Below, piece after piece: positions 1-9,500 of a stretch of 40,059 nt of DNA. Under the pieces are notes generated by a model that saw only the letters and a list, made by a program, of their open reading frames with translations, was not told where the DNA came from and searched no databases. Origin of the DNA: Bacillota bacterium (GTDB lineage: Bacteria; Bacillota; Bacilli; Paenibacillales; Paenibacillaceae); NCBI GenBank assembly GCA_023386495.1, contig JAEWJS010000041.1, forward strand, positions 1-40,059, given 5' to 3'. Numbering within the stretch: the stretch's first letter is position 1; the number at the start of each line of letters is the position of its first letter. A program made the position numbers and the translations under genes.

Positions 1-119
1 ATACAGGAATGATGGGGGGTTATTTTACGGGGGTGATGAGGGTTTAGTTCTATTTGACGTATTTCTTCACCTAGTTGAGTATGTATATTTTCAATAATTT
101 TGAATGCTTGTTGTTCCAT
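1..119 (-). CDS. Possible partial reading frame at window edge, unknown
   Basis: An open frame starts at an ATG at 119 on the minus strand and runs off the window at position 1, giving about 39 codons without a stop. The visible peptide begins MEQQAFKIIENIHTQLGEEI and is amphipathic. No convincing ribosome binding site precedes it, and it lies beyond the terminator that closes the toxin/immunity unit. It is AT-rich like the immunity gene, so it could be the start of another small toxin or immunity cassette gene. It could equally be chance. No family is recognised. Confidence 0.25.
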   Translation of the reverse strand, partial: MEQQAFKIIENIHTQLGEEIRQIELNPHHPRKITPHHSC

Positions 120-169
120 ACTGTGACATTGACGTAGCCGCCCAATTCATTCGGCACTGGGTGGGGGTA

Positions 170-206
170 AAAGAAAAAGACCTTGAGGATTGCCGCCCCC
201 AAGGTC
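170..206 (-). terminator. Intrinsic terminator after the immunity gene
   Basis: Read on the minus strand, GACCTTG (206-200) pairs with CAAGGTC (185-179) and is followed directly by a T-rich tract (the A-run at 171-178 on the plus strand). It lies just after the stop of the immunity gene at 214, so it probably ends the toxin-immunity transcript. Confidence 0.8.
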
Positions 207-213
207 AGTCGCA

Positions 214-732
214 CTATTGTAGTTCCTGTTTTAATCTGTCTATTCTTTCTAACTCATAAGAATAATCGCAATCAGAACCAAAAGTATTAGTCATGCTGAT
301 AAAAAACTGTTCTGCGCCCTGAACTAATGCAATTAGAAAATCATTTTTAGGTAACACGAAACTGGATGTTTCACTACCTTCAACTGAAAATAGCAGTAAC
401 TCTTTAGATGTTTGACGGAGAATTATTTTGACAGGTTGGTCAGGGAAATATACACTACCTTCACTTTTTTGAAGTACATCATCAATTAGATTCATAATGT
501 ATGCCCATAATTGGTCAACCAAATCCCAATACCTCATATTCAACATACTTTCGCCATAATACTTTAAGCAAATTGCTCCATTTAGATATTGGAAATCAAG
601 GTTCTTATGGATTGCATTTAAGCCTTTCAAATCAGTGATTTCAACAAAATAGTTTTGAGGGTTTTTAACTACATCTCTTAAATCAGTAACATTACACTTT
701 GGTTTCATTAAATATGAATCAACTTGGAACAT
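214..732 (-). CDS. Candidate immunity protein for the upstream SLH-anchored toxin
   Basis: This 172-residue protein has no signal peptide or membrane segment, so it is expected to be cytoplasmic. No family is recognised with certainty. Its role is inferred from position: it starts 10 bases after the stop of the polymorphic toxin, and its ribosome binding site (AAGGGTG) overlaps that stop, which suggests translational coupling. An immunity protein encoded directly 3' of the toxin tip is the standard layout for polymorphic toxins. The gene is visibly AT-richer than the body of the toxin gene and matches the toxin's 3' end in composition, as expected if tip and immunity gene travel together. It would neutralise the EndoU/BECR-like C-terminal domain by direct binding. 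Alternative: an unrelated small gene, which is less likely given the coupling and the shared terminator. Confidence 0.65.
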   Translation of the reverse strand: MFQVDSYLMKPKCNVTDLRDVVKNPQNYFVEITDLKGLNAIHKNLDFQYLNGAICLKYYGESMLNMRYWDLVDQLWAYIMNLIDDVLQKSEGSVYFPDQPVKIILRQTSKELLLFSVEGSETSSFVLPKNDFLIALVQGAEQFFISMTNTFGSDCDYSYELERIDRLKQELQ

Positions 733-742
733 CGTATCACCC

Positions 743-3700
743 TTATGGAGAATAAAATTGACCTACACGTCCATTGTTTAACCCAAGGACATAATCCTTG
801 CCGTTGTAAGTGCCTGTAATTTGATACATCCCCTTAGTTCCCTTGCTCGCAAGGATGTCTCTATTTTGGGACATAACTGACTTAATAGCACTCGTAATAT
901 CGTCTATTGACATTCTTGCATCAAAAAACGATTGTTGCGCCTTTACAGAACCATCCCAGTAATTCGGGTGATGACGTTCTAGAATATGTTTCATCCCAGA
1001 CTTATCTAGCAAGAACGTATGACTACCAAACTTCATTTGACTACTTTGGAAATTTGATAATGCATTTACGACAACATGAGGCTGTGCTTTTGTTGGGCAG
1101 TTTGTATTATGAACCCAAATCCCAAAATCCGTTACATAATACGTATGGAAGTCAGCAACCGTAAAGTTGTAAACCGTAACAGGCTTTTCGAGTTTAACAA
1201 ACTCTACTTTGTCAATCGTAAGGTTGCTTCCGTCAGCTTTTTGGAGTTTGTCGCCCGCTTGAAGTTCATCAGCGAAGACCCACCCTCTGCCCTCAACCCA
1301 AAACGGATGGTTGTCGGTCGTCTCGATGACTTGCTCTCCAACATATAACTTAATTATATCATCACGTTGGTTGCGGTATAGAGCAGTTACTTCTTTGTAT
1401 GCCAACTCTCCATTGGAATCATACTCAGACTTAGCGAGAACCTTATCCCCGACCGCAATCTCCTCGATCGGTTTCTCCCCTTCGTCTGTCAGCACCATTG
1501 TCCCGGCAGTGAAGCAATTACAGAGCGAACCGTTCTTCTTCAGCTTCTTCTCGAGCTTCTCGCCGAGTTCTTTAGATGCCTTCTTCAGGATCGCGACGAC
1601 TTTGGTTACCGCCGCTCCGCCGCCAGTGATGACGCCGGCGATCATCTGCAGTACTTCACCGAGTTTCTCTCCATACGTCCGTGCTTTCTTCGCGCTAGCC
1701 TTCCCTTTGATGATATCGCTGCCGTTGTTGTAGAGGTACTTGAAGGGCTCGCTGATCGAGCTCCCCAGGGCACTAATCATATCATTCGCCTTGATATCGC
1801 CGTCGGCGATGGCCTCTACGAGGTCAATGAGCAGCTGCACATCCACACTGAAGAAATCCTTTAATGAATTAACAATGGAGAGTCCGATTCCAGCAATCAG
1901 GTTCGCACCGATGACTGCGTATTTCGCGCCTTTCTTGAACGCTTTCCACAAGCCTTTGGACAATTCAGGGCCGAATTCCTGCATCAATTCGAGATCCCCG
2001 CGTACAGAGCGCAGTTGAGCGGCGATGTGCGTCGCCTTATCCGTCATGGACCGGACACCGATCAGAAGCTTAGGCGGATCATCACTCGATGCATACTTGC
2101 CGAACTCAGCTTGTTCCGCCTTCTTAGCAGCCTCGTAGTCTGTCCCTCGGTAAAGTTCCTTCCACTCCAAGCCAGCATATTTCAAATTTTGTTGAATGGA
2201 AGCTCGCTTCTGGTCCGGACTTGAAGTCCGCCCGATATACCGCACTTCGCTCGTGCTAGGTTCTACTAGAGCATATACGACGTGTTCCATCTTCGCTGCA
2301 GACAATACACCGAGATCAGCCTCTACGGCATACAGCCTCTTGTCTCCGGCGGCTGTTGTATGCTCAATGAAGAAGTATCGGTCATAGAACTGCTTGAAGC
2401 TGGCCGTCCCGTCCCCGCATCCGTCCGGAAGATAGCTGCATGGGTTGTTCCGCGCCTGCAGCGCTTCAATGGCCGTCCAATACTTCAGGTTACGGCTTTC
2501 TTCGTCGTCAAGACTATTGAACATCCACCAGATGTCCATATAGCCGAGCAATTGCTCAAAAGCTCCCGCGTTCATGACATACTCATAACTTTCGTACGGC
2601 GTAATCGGAAGCTCTTGCAGCTTCTGCGCGTACAGCGCCTGCAATTCCTTACTTGTCATTGCAGTCAGTTGCTCGTAATCCAACCCTCCGCTTAATGGGC
2701 CGTCATCTTGATAGACCTTGTCATCTCGATAGTTCTCGATGCCAATCTTCCCATTAACGTGCAGAGGATTGGCTACCTCTCCCTCACCGAACTCGGTGTC
2801 CATCAAGCTGATGTTAGAGGACATGAGCCAAGCGATAGCCGCTTCATCAGACGAATTCAGAATGTAACCCGCATAGTCCGCAATGCTCTGATTCAGGGCA
2901 CTGACGAGAGCGCGTACTGTTCCGGAGTAAGCCAAGTAGCCGCTTCGATCATCCATGCTGATGTCGCTCATATAGCTGACGATCTTGTTCGAGTACTCCA
3001 GCAGATCTGTCTTGTACTGCTCAGCCTTAATAATATTGGATGTATAGGCCTCAATCGTGTTGGCATGCACATCAATGATCTGTTCCAGATCTGCATGAAT
3101 ATCCTTCGTGAATTCACTATTCATGTCCGAATTCGGATGATCAATGGCTTCATAGAATCCGTCGCTTGCTTGATTGTAATAATTCAAATACAGCAGCTCT
3201 GCACCATCCGACAATCCGTCATCATCGGTGTCGTAATTGTAGGGATCGAGCATAACCGTTGTGACATACTTGCCGTTATACCCGATCCGAATCCCTTGCA
3301 GCTCGAGTTCATCGGGAATGCCGTCGCCATCGGTGTCCGTCGGATCGAGGGCATGTAGATACGATACTTTCACGTTATCCAGCAATACGACCGTGTCGTA
3401 TTCACTGTCACCCTCGTCCACGACTTCAATCTGAATCTGTACGGCGCCGATGCCAGCGAAATCTGACACATCGGCACTTACGCTCCGCCAACCTGTCATA
3501 TAAGCCGTGCTGTCGCCGCCATCCAAGTTAATGTCAGGGTCCGCGTGCCAGTCGCTCTGGCTAATCGTATGCATGGCGACCGTCTCGCTCTGATTAGACG
3601 GATCGATCAGCGTGACCTTGAAGTGGTCGTCATACTCGCTGTCCACCCATTCCATGGGTTCCTCCGAGATCAGATTGTAGTCCATCGTAATGGACTTAAC

Positions 3701-6415
3701 CCCTTCCGGAATCTCAACCGTCTGTCGGATCGAGCTGTTCACGTTCTCTACCGCGCCGACGCCCGTACTCATTAGCGCCATGTACTCGCCATGCGTAGGG
3801 TAGATCGAGCCTAGCTTCGAGACAACACGGACATCGCCCTCTGAGGTCCAATACTCGACCTTCCCTTCTTCGAAGGAAGTGCTGAAGAATTGGGTCTGCA
3901 GCATCAGATCTCCTGATCCCACAAGCTTAAACATCGAACTGCCAGCCAGCGCAGACTCGCTGATCGCATTATAGGCCTCGCCTACTGCTTGCTGCTTCTT
4001 GATTAATGCTTGGAAGAACTGCGTTACAATCGTCTGATCGTCGGCAACCTTGATGTAGTCTGTATAACCAAGATAGGATCGTGCCCCGAGTGATAGAAAA
4101 GCATTCGCGAACTGGTCATCATTCATACTCAAGCAGCTGCCATTGTAAATCAGGCTATTCGGCAGCGATTGGTTATACATGGCGATAAATGCGGGCGTAA
4201 TCGCGTAATAGCCATTGACATCGATGAGCAATCCCGCCTGCAGGTCCGCCTCATACTCGGCCAGGTTAGCCGCCGTCACTTTCTCGCCCGTAAGGATGAC
4301 CTGCATGGCTTCGGACTCCGACCCTACTAATTCGCCATGCGTATCGAAGACAACGACGCCGTATCGGGAAAGCTCTTTGAACGCTTCAACATTGGCCGCG
4401 TCATTCTTAAGATGGCTGACGTTAAATTGCAGGGTATCTCTGAAAGTTTCCGCCAAATCATCATACGCCTTGGAGGATAATCCCTTCGCTGCAAACGGTG
4501 AGACAATCAAGACATTAGCACTTGCGATATTCGAATCCTGATCGTTAACGACTGTGTCCAATACCGCTGACGCATCTGCGACCTGGCCGGTAAGCGCACC
4601 CTTCGTACCCGCTTCGCTGGTCAGCAGCCCTCCTGTCAACCCTTGTTCGGTCTTATACCAGATGCTGCCGCCATTCGGGGAAATCCCCGCGCTTGCGATG
4701 TCAGGCTGCTCCTGTAACCAGTCAATAATCGCAGCAGTTGGATTGCCTGCTTGTGCTTGTAAATGTTCCCGAAATTGCACATAGCGGCTTCGTTCCTCGG
4801 CCGTCGAACGCTGCACGATTTTGATGGTCACTACTTGGCTCGAGACGTAACCCTCATCTGTCTTCAGAACGGCCTGATAATGCAATTGCTCCTCTTGCGC
4901 AGCCCCTACCGGCAGATAAATGCTGAAGATGTCATCGCCGCCAATATCATCGCCGTGATAGAGGTTCCCATCATCATTCATCACACCTACTGCTCGAGTG
5001 GTACCGTCTGCTTGTACGCTATGTAGATGAATAGCGTTCGCTGCATACGCAGCGCCTTCAACAGGAATCGTGAACAGGACATCTGCTGATTCATCGACGA
5101 ACAGCACCTCTTGAGAGACTTTCAAATCTCCCGCCAGGACCGCTTCCTCGTTGTAGACAACATCCACTTGCTGCTCGACTGTATGTCCAGCCGCATCAAT
5201 TGCCTTAACCGTGATTCTATTCCTCCCAGGAACGAGAGACAGACTAGGAATCAACCACTTCTCCAGTCCTTCGGCGACACGTTCGCTGCCGTCGACTTCG
5301 TCATCGTTCCTATACGTTACGCGGTCAAGCTTCTTATCGTCAGAAGCGAAGCCGTTAATGGCAATCGTAGGCTTCGTGGTGTAGATCGTACCGGATGGCG
5401 GCGCAGAGTTCATGATGAGCTGAGGTTTCGCTTGGTCCTTAACTACCAGCAGCGTATCGCTCGAAGAACGGCCTTGGTCGTCTGTGAGCGTGATCGTGAT
5501 CTTGGTTGACGACTGGAGCAATGTTAACGCCGGAATCTCCCATTGCCCTAGTCCCTCAACTTCTCCTGTTCTGCCATCATCGGTTGAGTAGGCTAGTGTC
5601 CAAGAAGCTTGCGCATTCGCTTGTCCCTTAATTGTTACCGTGCTGGACGCCGTGTAATGCGCACTTCCCGCTGTAGGAGAGGTTATCGCGACAATCGGAT
5701 GGCTAGTTGCCTGATAGTCTATCTCTTCATACTGTACCCCGCGATTGACTGCTCGGAAGTCTGTATCTTCATCGTATAGCGATGCTAATCGTTCAATGAC
5801 AACCAACGCTTCTGCACGTGTGATTGGCTGACCAGGGCGAAACGTCCTATCCTCATACCCGTCGACAATTCGATGGCTTGCTGCCGAGAGGATGGCCGAA
5901 GCCGACCATTCCTTGAACGCTGAGCTGTCCGTGAACGAGATGGCTGTCTCCGCTGGCTCTTCCGGCTGCCACATGTCCATCCATCGCTCCGTAATGACCG
6001 CGGCTTCTTGACGCGTTATCCCACGGTTAGGCATGAATGTGCCATCTTCATACCCCGTGATATAACCCGCAGCCTTACCCAGCGCGATATCGCGGTAATA
6101 CCAGTCTCTTGCATCAATATCGACAAAGCCCGCAGAGAATACGGGCAGGTCGAGATTCATCTTACGGTTGATGAGTGCGGTGAATTCGGCGCGCGTAATA
6201 CGCTGATTCGGCTTGAAGGTGCCGTCCCGGTAACCTTCGGCCAGTCCTGCTCGATTCCACTTGAGTATCGTCTTCTCTGCCCAATGCCCCTTTGTATCAG
6301 TGAATGGAGGCAGCTCTGCAACATCCGCAGCTGCTAATTCTGAATAGGGCGACAACGTAAAGGTACTTAGCATTGAGAAGGTAATGAGCCATGTTAATGC
6401 CCGTTGGAACTTCAT
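743..6415 (-). CDS. SLH-anchored polymorphic toxin: caspase-like, GIY-YIG-like, Hint and EndoU/BECR-like domains
   Basis: A 1,890-residue exported protein. Residues 1-30 are a signal peptide. Three SLH domains (about 38-80, 97-145, 160-210, with TRAE/TRQE motifs) should bind cell-wall polysaccharide. Two Ig-like repeats follow (about 240-425), then a choice-of-anchor-like segment (about 430-540). A caspase-fold region follows (about 610-800) with His693 in DTHG and Cys761 in NGSC. After a beta-rich domain (about 867-1020) come aspartate-rich TSP3-like repeats (from Asp1027, DTDGDGIPDELE). A GIY-YIG-like segment starts near 1378 (VVYALVEP...YIGRT). A hydrophobic pre-toxin region (about 1495-1630) precedes a Hint domain from Cys1634 to HN at 1769-1770. 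The last 120 residues are the toxin tip, with His1810, His1815, His1816 and a GRVGQFYSP end resembling EndoU/BECR RNases. The ATG start has the ribosome site AAGGAG. Domain families are recognised by motif; nuclease type is inferred. Confidence 0.8.
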   Translation of the reverse strand: MKFQRALTWLITFSMLSTFTLSPYSELAAADVAELPPFTDTKGHWAEKTILKWNRAGLAEGYRDGTFKPNQRITRAEFTALINRKMNLDLPVFSAGFVDIDARDWYYRDIALGKAAGYITGYEDGTFMPNRGITRQEAAVITERWMDMWQPEEPAETAISFTDSSAFKEWSASAILSAASHRIVDGYEDRTFRPGQPITRAEALVVIERLASLYDEDTDFRAVNRGVQYEEIDYQATSHPIVAITSPTAGSAHYTASSTVTIKGQANAQASWTLAYSTDDGRTGEVEGLGQWEIPALTLLQSSTKITITLTDDQGRSSSDTLLVVKDQAKPQLIMNSAPPSGTIYTTKPTIAINGFASDDKKLDRVTYRNDDEVDGSERVAEGLEKWLIPSLSLVPGRNRITVKAIDAAGHTVEQQVDVVYNEEAVLAGDLKVSQEVLFVDESADVLFTIPVEGAAYAANAIHLHSVQADGTTRAVGVMNDDGNLYHGDDIGGDDIFSIYLPVGAAQEEQLHYQAVLKTDEGYVSSQVVTIKIVQRSTAEERSRYVQFREHLQAQAGNPTAAIIDWLQEQPDIASAGISPNGGSIWYKTEQGLTGGLLTSEAGTKGALTGQVADASAVLDTVVNDQDSNIASANVLIVSPFAAKGLSSKAYDDLAETFRDTLQFNVSHLKNDAANVEAFKELSRYGVVVFDTHGELVGSESEAMQVILTGEKVTAANLAEYEADLQAGLLIDVNGYYAITPAFIAMYNQSLPNSLIYNGSCLSMNDDQFANAFLSLGARSYLGYTDYIKVADDQTIVTQFFQALIKKQQAVGEAYNAISESALAGSSMFKLVGSGDLMLQTQFFSTSFEEGKVEYWTSEGDVRVVSKLGSIYPTHGEYMALMSTGVGAVENVNSSIRQTVEIPEGVKSITMDYNLISEEPMEWVDSEYDDHFKVTLIDPSNQSETVAMHTISQSDWHADPDINLDGGDSTAYMTGWRSVSADVSDFAGIGAVQIQIEVVDEGDSEYDTVVLLDNVKVSYLHALDPTDTDGDGIPDELELQGIRIGYNGKYVTTVMLDPYNYDTDDDGLSDGAELLYLNYYNQASDGFYEAIDHPNSDMNSEFTKDIHADLEQIIDVHANTIEAYTSNIIKAEQYKTDLLEYSNKIVSYMSDISMDDRSGYLAYSGTVRALVSALNQSIADYAGYILNSSDEAAIAWLMSSNISLMDTEFGEGEVANPLHVNGKIGIENYRDDKVYQDDGPLSGGLDYEQLTAMTSKELQALYAQKLQELPITPYESYEYVMNAGAFEQLLGYMDIWWMFNSLDDEESRNLKYWTAIEALQARNNPCSYLPDGCGDGTASFKQFYDRYFFIEHTTAAGDKRLYAVEADLGVLSAAKMEHVVYALVEPSTSEVRYIGRTSSPDQKRASIQQNLKYAGLEWKELYRGTDYEAAKKAEQAEFGKYASSDDPPKLLIGVRSMTDKATHIAAQLRSVRGDLELMQEFGPELSKGLWKAFKKGAKYAVIGANLIAGIGLSIVNSLKDFFSVDVQLLIDLVEAIADGDIKANDMISALGSSISEPFKYLYNNGSDIIKGKASAKKARTYGEKLGEVLQMIAGVITGGGAAVTKVVAILKKASKELGEKLEKKLKKNGSLCNCFTAGTMVLTDEGEKPIEEIAVGDKVLAKSEYDSNGELAYKEVTALYRNQRDDIIKLYVGEQVIETTDNHPFWVEGRGWVFADELQAGDKLQKADGSNLTIDKVEFVKLEKPVTVYNFTVADFHTYYVTDFGIWVHNTNCPTKAQPHVVVNALSNFQSSQMKFGSHTFLLDKSGMKHILERHHPNYWDGSVKAQQSFFDARMSIDDITSAIKSVMSQNRDILASKGTKGMYQITGTYNGKDYVLGLNNGRVGQFYSP

Positions 6416-6444
6416 TGAATTGCTCCTTCCTTGTTTGTCTATGA

Positions 6445-6498
6445 GAAAAAAGCGGACCTTGCAACAAGCACATTACCCAGCCTCGCTGCAAGATCCGC
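6445..6498 (-). terminator. Intrinsic terminator ending the Tad-like operon
   Basis: On the minus strand GCGGATCTTGCA (6498-6487) pairs with TGCAAGGTCCGC (6463-6452), a 12-bp stem with one wobble, followed by six T residues. It lies between the stop of the large exported protein (6517) and the start of the SLH toxin gene (6415). It therefore separates the pilus-like operon from the toxin gene, whose own promoter must overlap or directly follow the stem. A poor candidate there is TTGCAA at 6464-6459, 17 bases from TAGACA. Confidence 0.85.
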
Positions 6499-6516
6499 CC
6501 CATGCATGCACTACCC

Positions 6517-9500
6517 TCAGCCCCCAGCCCCGGCATAATCGTTCTGCGCCGAGTAATCGGACTCGAACAGAATGATGTCGCCGCTCTGGAACGTGAAGCC
6601 GCCGGCCGACTTCACCTGACCCTCGATTGCCCACATGTCCGCATGCGGCGTGCGATAGCCGAGCAACGGGGTATTCTCGTCGTTGTTGCGCACCGTGTAA
6701 ATGCCGAAGTTCACGAGAATATAGCCGCCGCTTAGGAATTCCTTCTCCCTGCCGGTCAGCACGCCGCCGTAGGTCTTCGTCAGCGCATGGATGTCCGTTC
6801 CCTTCGGCAGAATGAACGGCGCGATCGGCACGTGATACTCGCCGTACCACTGTTGCACGCTCCGGCGCGCCTTATTCGCATCGACGCCTGTCGGGATGCC
6901 GGTCGGTCCGGTCAGCGTCCTCGCCTTGTAGGACAGCACCTCTAGACCATAACCCTTGGCGATCGGCGTCTTCCTTGTCTTGTAAGCCTCGTAGAATTCG
7001 GCCCACGTCTGCTTCGAACGTTCCGCAGGCGTCATGAGCCAGTAATACTCGTAGCGTGCTGCGTACTCCGCCACGCCTTCATCGATGTTACGCTCCGGCG
7101 CCGGCAGTACGTACGACCTCGTATACAGATTCTGATCTTCGGTCGAACCGACGCGAATCATTTTGTCGGCTCCGCCGGCCGCGTTGTAATATAGATCTGC
7201 CTGCTGCCGCTTGCTGCCGTCCTTCGAGACGAACCAGAAGGTCGGCTCGATCCGCACGCCCTCGCCCTTGTCCCAATAGTTGCCGATGCTCTTGAAGTCG
7301 AACAGGATCGGATACCCGTTATGCGGCACTGTGTTCGGCTGCACCGGATGCGAGCCCGGCCGAACCGGCAGCACCAGGCTGTCCGGAATGACCGCTCCTG
7401 GCTTCGGATTGCCGTTCGGATCCCGCTTGCCGGATACATACGTGACGCCGGTATGCTTGAGCGAGCCCGGAGCCTGGCGGAACACGTCCTCGAAGCGGAA
7501 GTCTCCGATATCCCAGATGCGGAAGCTGTGCAGGCGGCCGGTAACGCCGACCTCGATGACCTGCTCCGCGCACGTATTCGCTCGATCACCGTTGAGACCG
7601 GTCTGGCACGCAGCCTCATCGGACCCTCGGTTCACGGCCCATGCCTGAGTCGTCACCTGATAGTCACCCTCATCGACCCATGTCGGCATCCAGAAGGTCA
7701 TACTGTGCTCGCCGACCGGCACGTCGATCCACGTATTCTCCGGATAGTAGACCGTGCGCGCCGCGTCATAGACGCCGAACGGAAATTGCACCCGCTTCTC
7801 GTCTGTGTAGGCACTGTAATCGCGGTCGCCGTAACCGTGAATCGCCAGATGCGGCGCCGTCTCATCGAATTCGAGCGTGAACGGCCGATCCAGCACGAGC
7901 ACGGGCTTGGACAGATCCTGCGTCATCCGCTGGTCATACTTCCGATTCGTGTCCGGAATGCTCGAATCGTTCACGACAGGCGTATGCACTGTCACCGGGT
8001 TCGGTCCCAGCGGTACATTCACTTCGCCGGCCGGATTGAACAAGCTGCTGACCAGCGCATACCGCAGATTGCCTGTCGACGCGTAGACCTCGTTCGCCGT
8101 CTCGGCAGGGATCTCCAGCCCGCTCGCATACAACACGTCATCACCGATCAAGCCCGGCTCCGGTATGGAGCCTGGCACCGGCGCACTCGCAGACGTCCAT
8201 GAATCATCCATGACAGTCGTGCCTTCCACGATCAGCCGATCATTGCGCACCAGCACTTGACCGACTTGCGATTCCGCAGCCGACTCGAAGCCGGCGTAGA
8301 AGTCTAAGCTCGACCAGCTAGACTCGTGGACGCTCGAGGATCCCAGATCGACTGAGTAGCTCTGCACAGGTGCGTCCTGCACATGGTCCGTCTCCTCTGC
8401 GCTGTGCCACACGTCTGCTGTCGGCGCCGTGTAGCCCTGTGGTTCAAGCTTCACGCTGCCCCCTGGAAGCGCGGCATTGTTCAACTGCGCATGGTCAATG
8501 CCATACAGCGCGAACTTGTTCGCGGTATAGTAGGCGAATGGTCGCGAGACCGCATACGTCATGCTGTACTCGACAGGCGACCCGTATTCCGTCTCTTCAT
8601 GCGTCCCCGTGATGCAGGCGTAGGTCGACGTCTCGCCATCCTCCCCTTCTTCCGTGCAAGTGCCCCAATCATTGACGGTCACGTACCAGTACTTGGTGTA
8701 CGTCTTCTTGACCGTAATATAGTAGGTACGCGTGCCAGTTAGGGCTTGATAGCTGTACTCGCTCACATATTCCTTGGCATCCGTCACATTCGCATACAAC
8801 TGCTCGGTGCTCGGTATGCCTTGGGAGACCTTGAACTTCTCGCTGCCTCGGTCATCCGCTGCAATGACGGCCTTATGCGAGGTATCCAACGAGCCGGAGC
8901 CGCTGCCCGATACCTTCATCACCGTCTCGCCGACGGTGTCCTCCGCCATGTCCCCTTCCTTGTTGAACACGCGAATCTTGGCCGAGATCATGGCACTGGA
9001 GGTGCTCATCGGCACATTGACCGCGAGGCTCAGACTCTTCGACTGCCCGCTCAGGCTGCCGTTCTTGAGCGACGGATTCACGAGCGTAGCGTTCGTCAGA
9101 CTGACTAACTCATAACGGTCGAGTTCGGTATTCGTATTGATTAACGCCTCAAGCGTACCTGTCGCATTCGTCATCGTGTTGTCTATATAGCCCGGTACAT
9201 GGAGCGACAGATCGACTGTTACTGCCGATGCCTCCGTTAGCCGATAGACGCCCCACAGGTAGTGGCCGCCCGTCTGCACGGTTACGGTCCGGTTCGTCAG
9301 CGCGCTGCCCGAGGTCTGCTCGAATGTCCGATTCACCACATCCGACCTCGACGTGTGATAGCTGCGTACGAGCTCATAGAGCTGACCGCCGCTCGTTAAC
9401 TGGTTCGGGTAGACATAGGACGCCTGCTTACCTGTGCGATAGTGGCCGACCAGTGCATCGGTCCTCAGCGCCTTCCCGCTCTCGTCGACGAACTTGGCAT

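Noticed and set aside
7321..8202. Plus-strand open frame (293 codons) opposite the large exported protein
   Set aside because: Arg/His-rich shadow frame without a start signal or motif.
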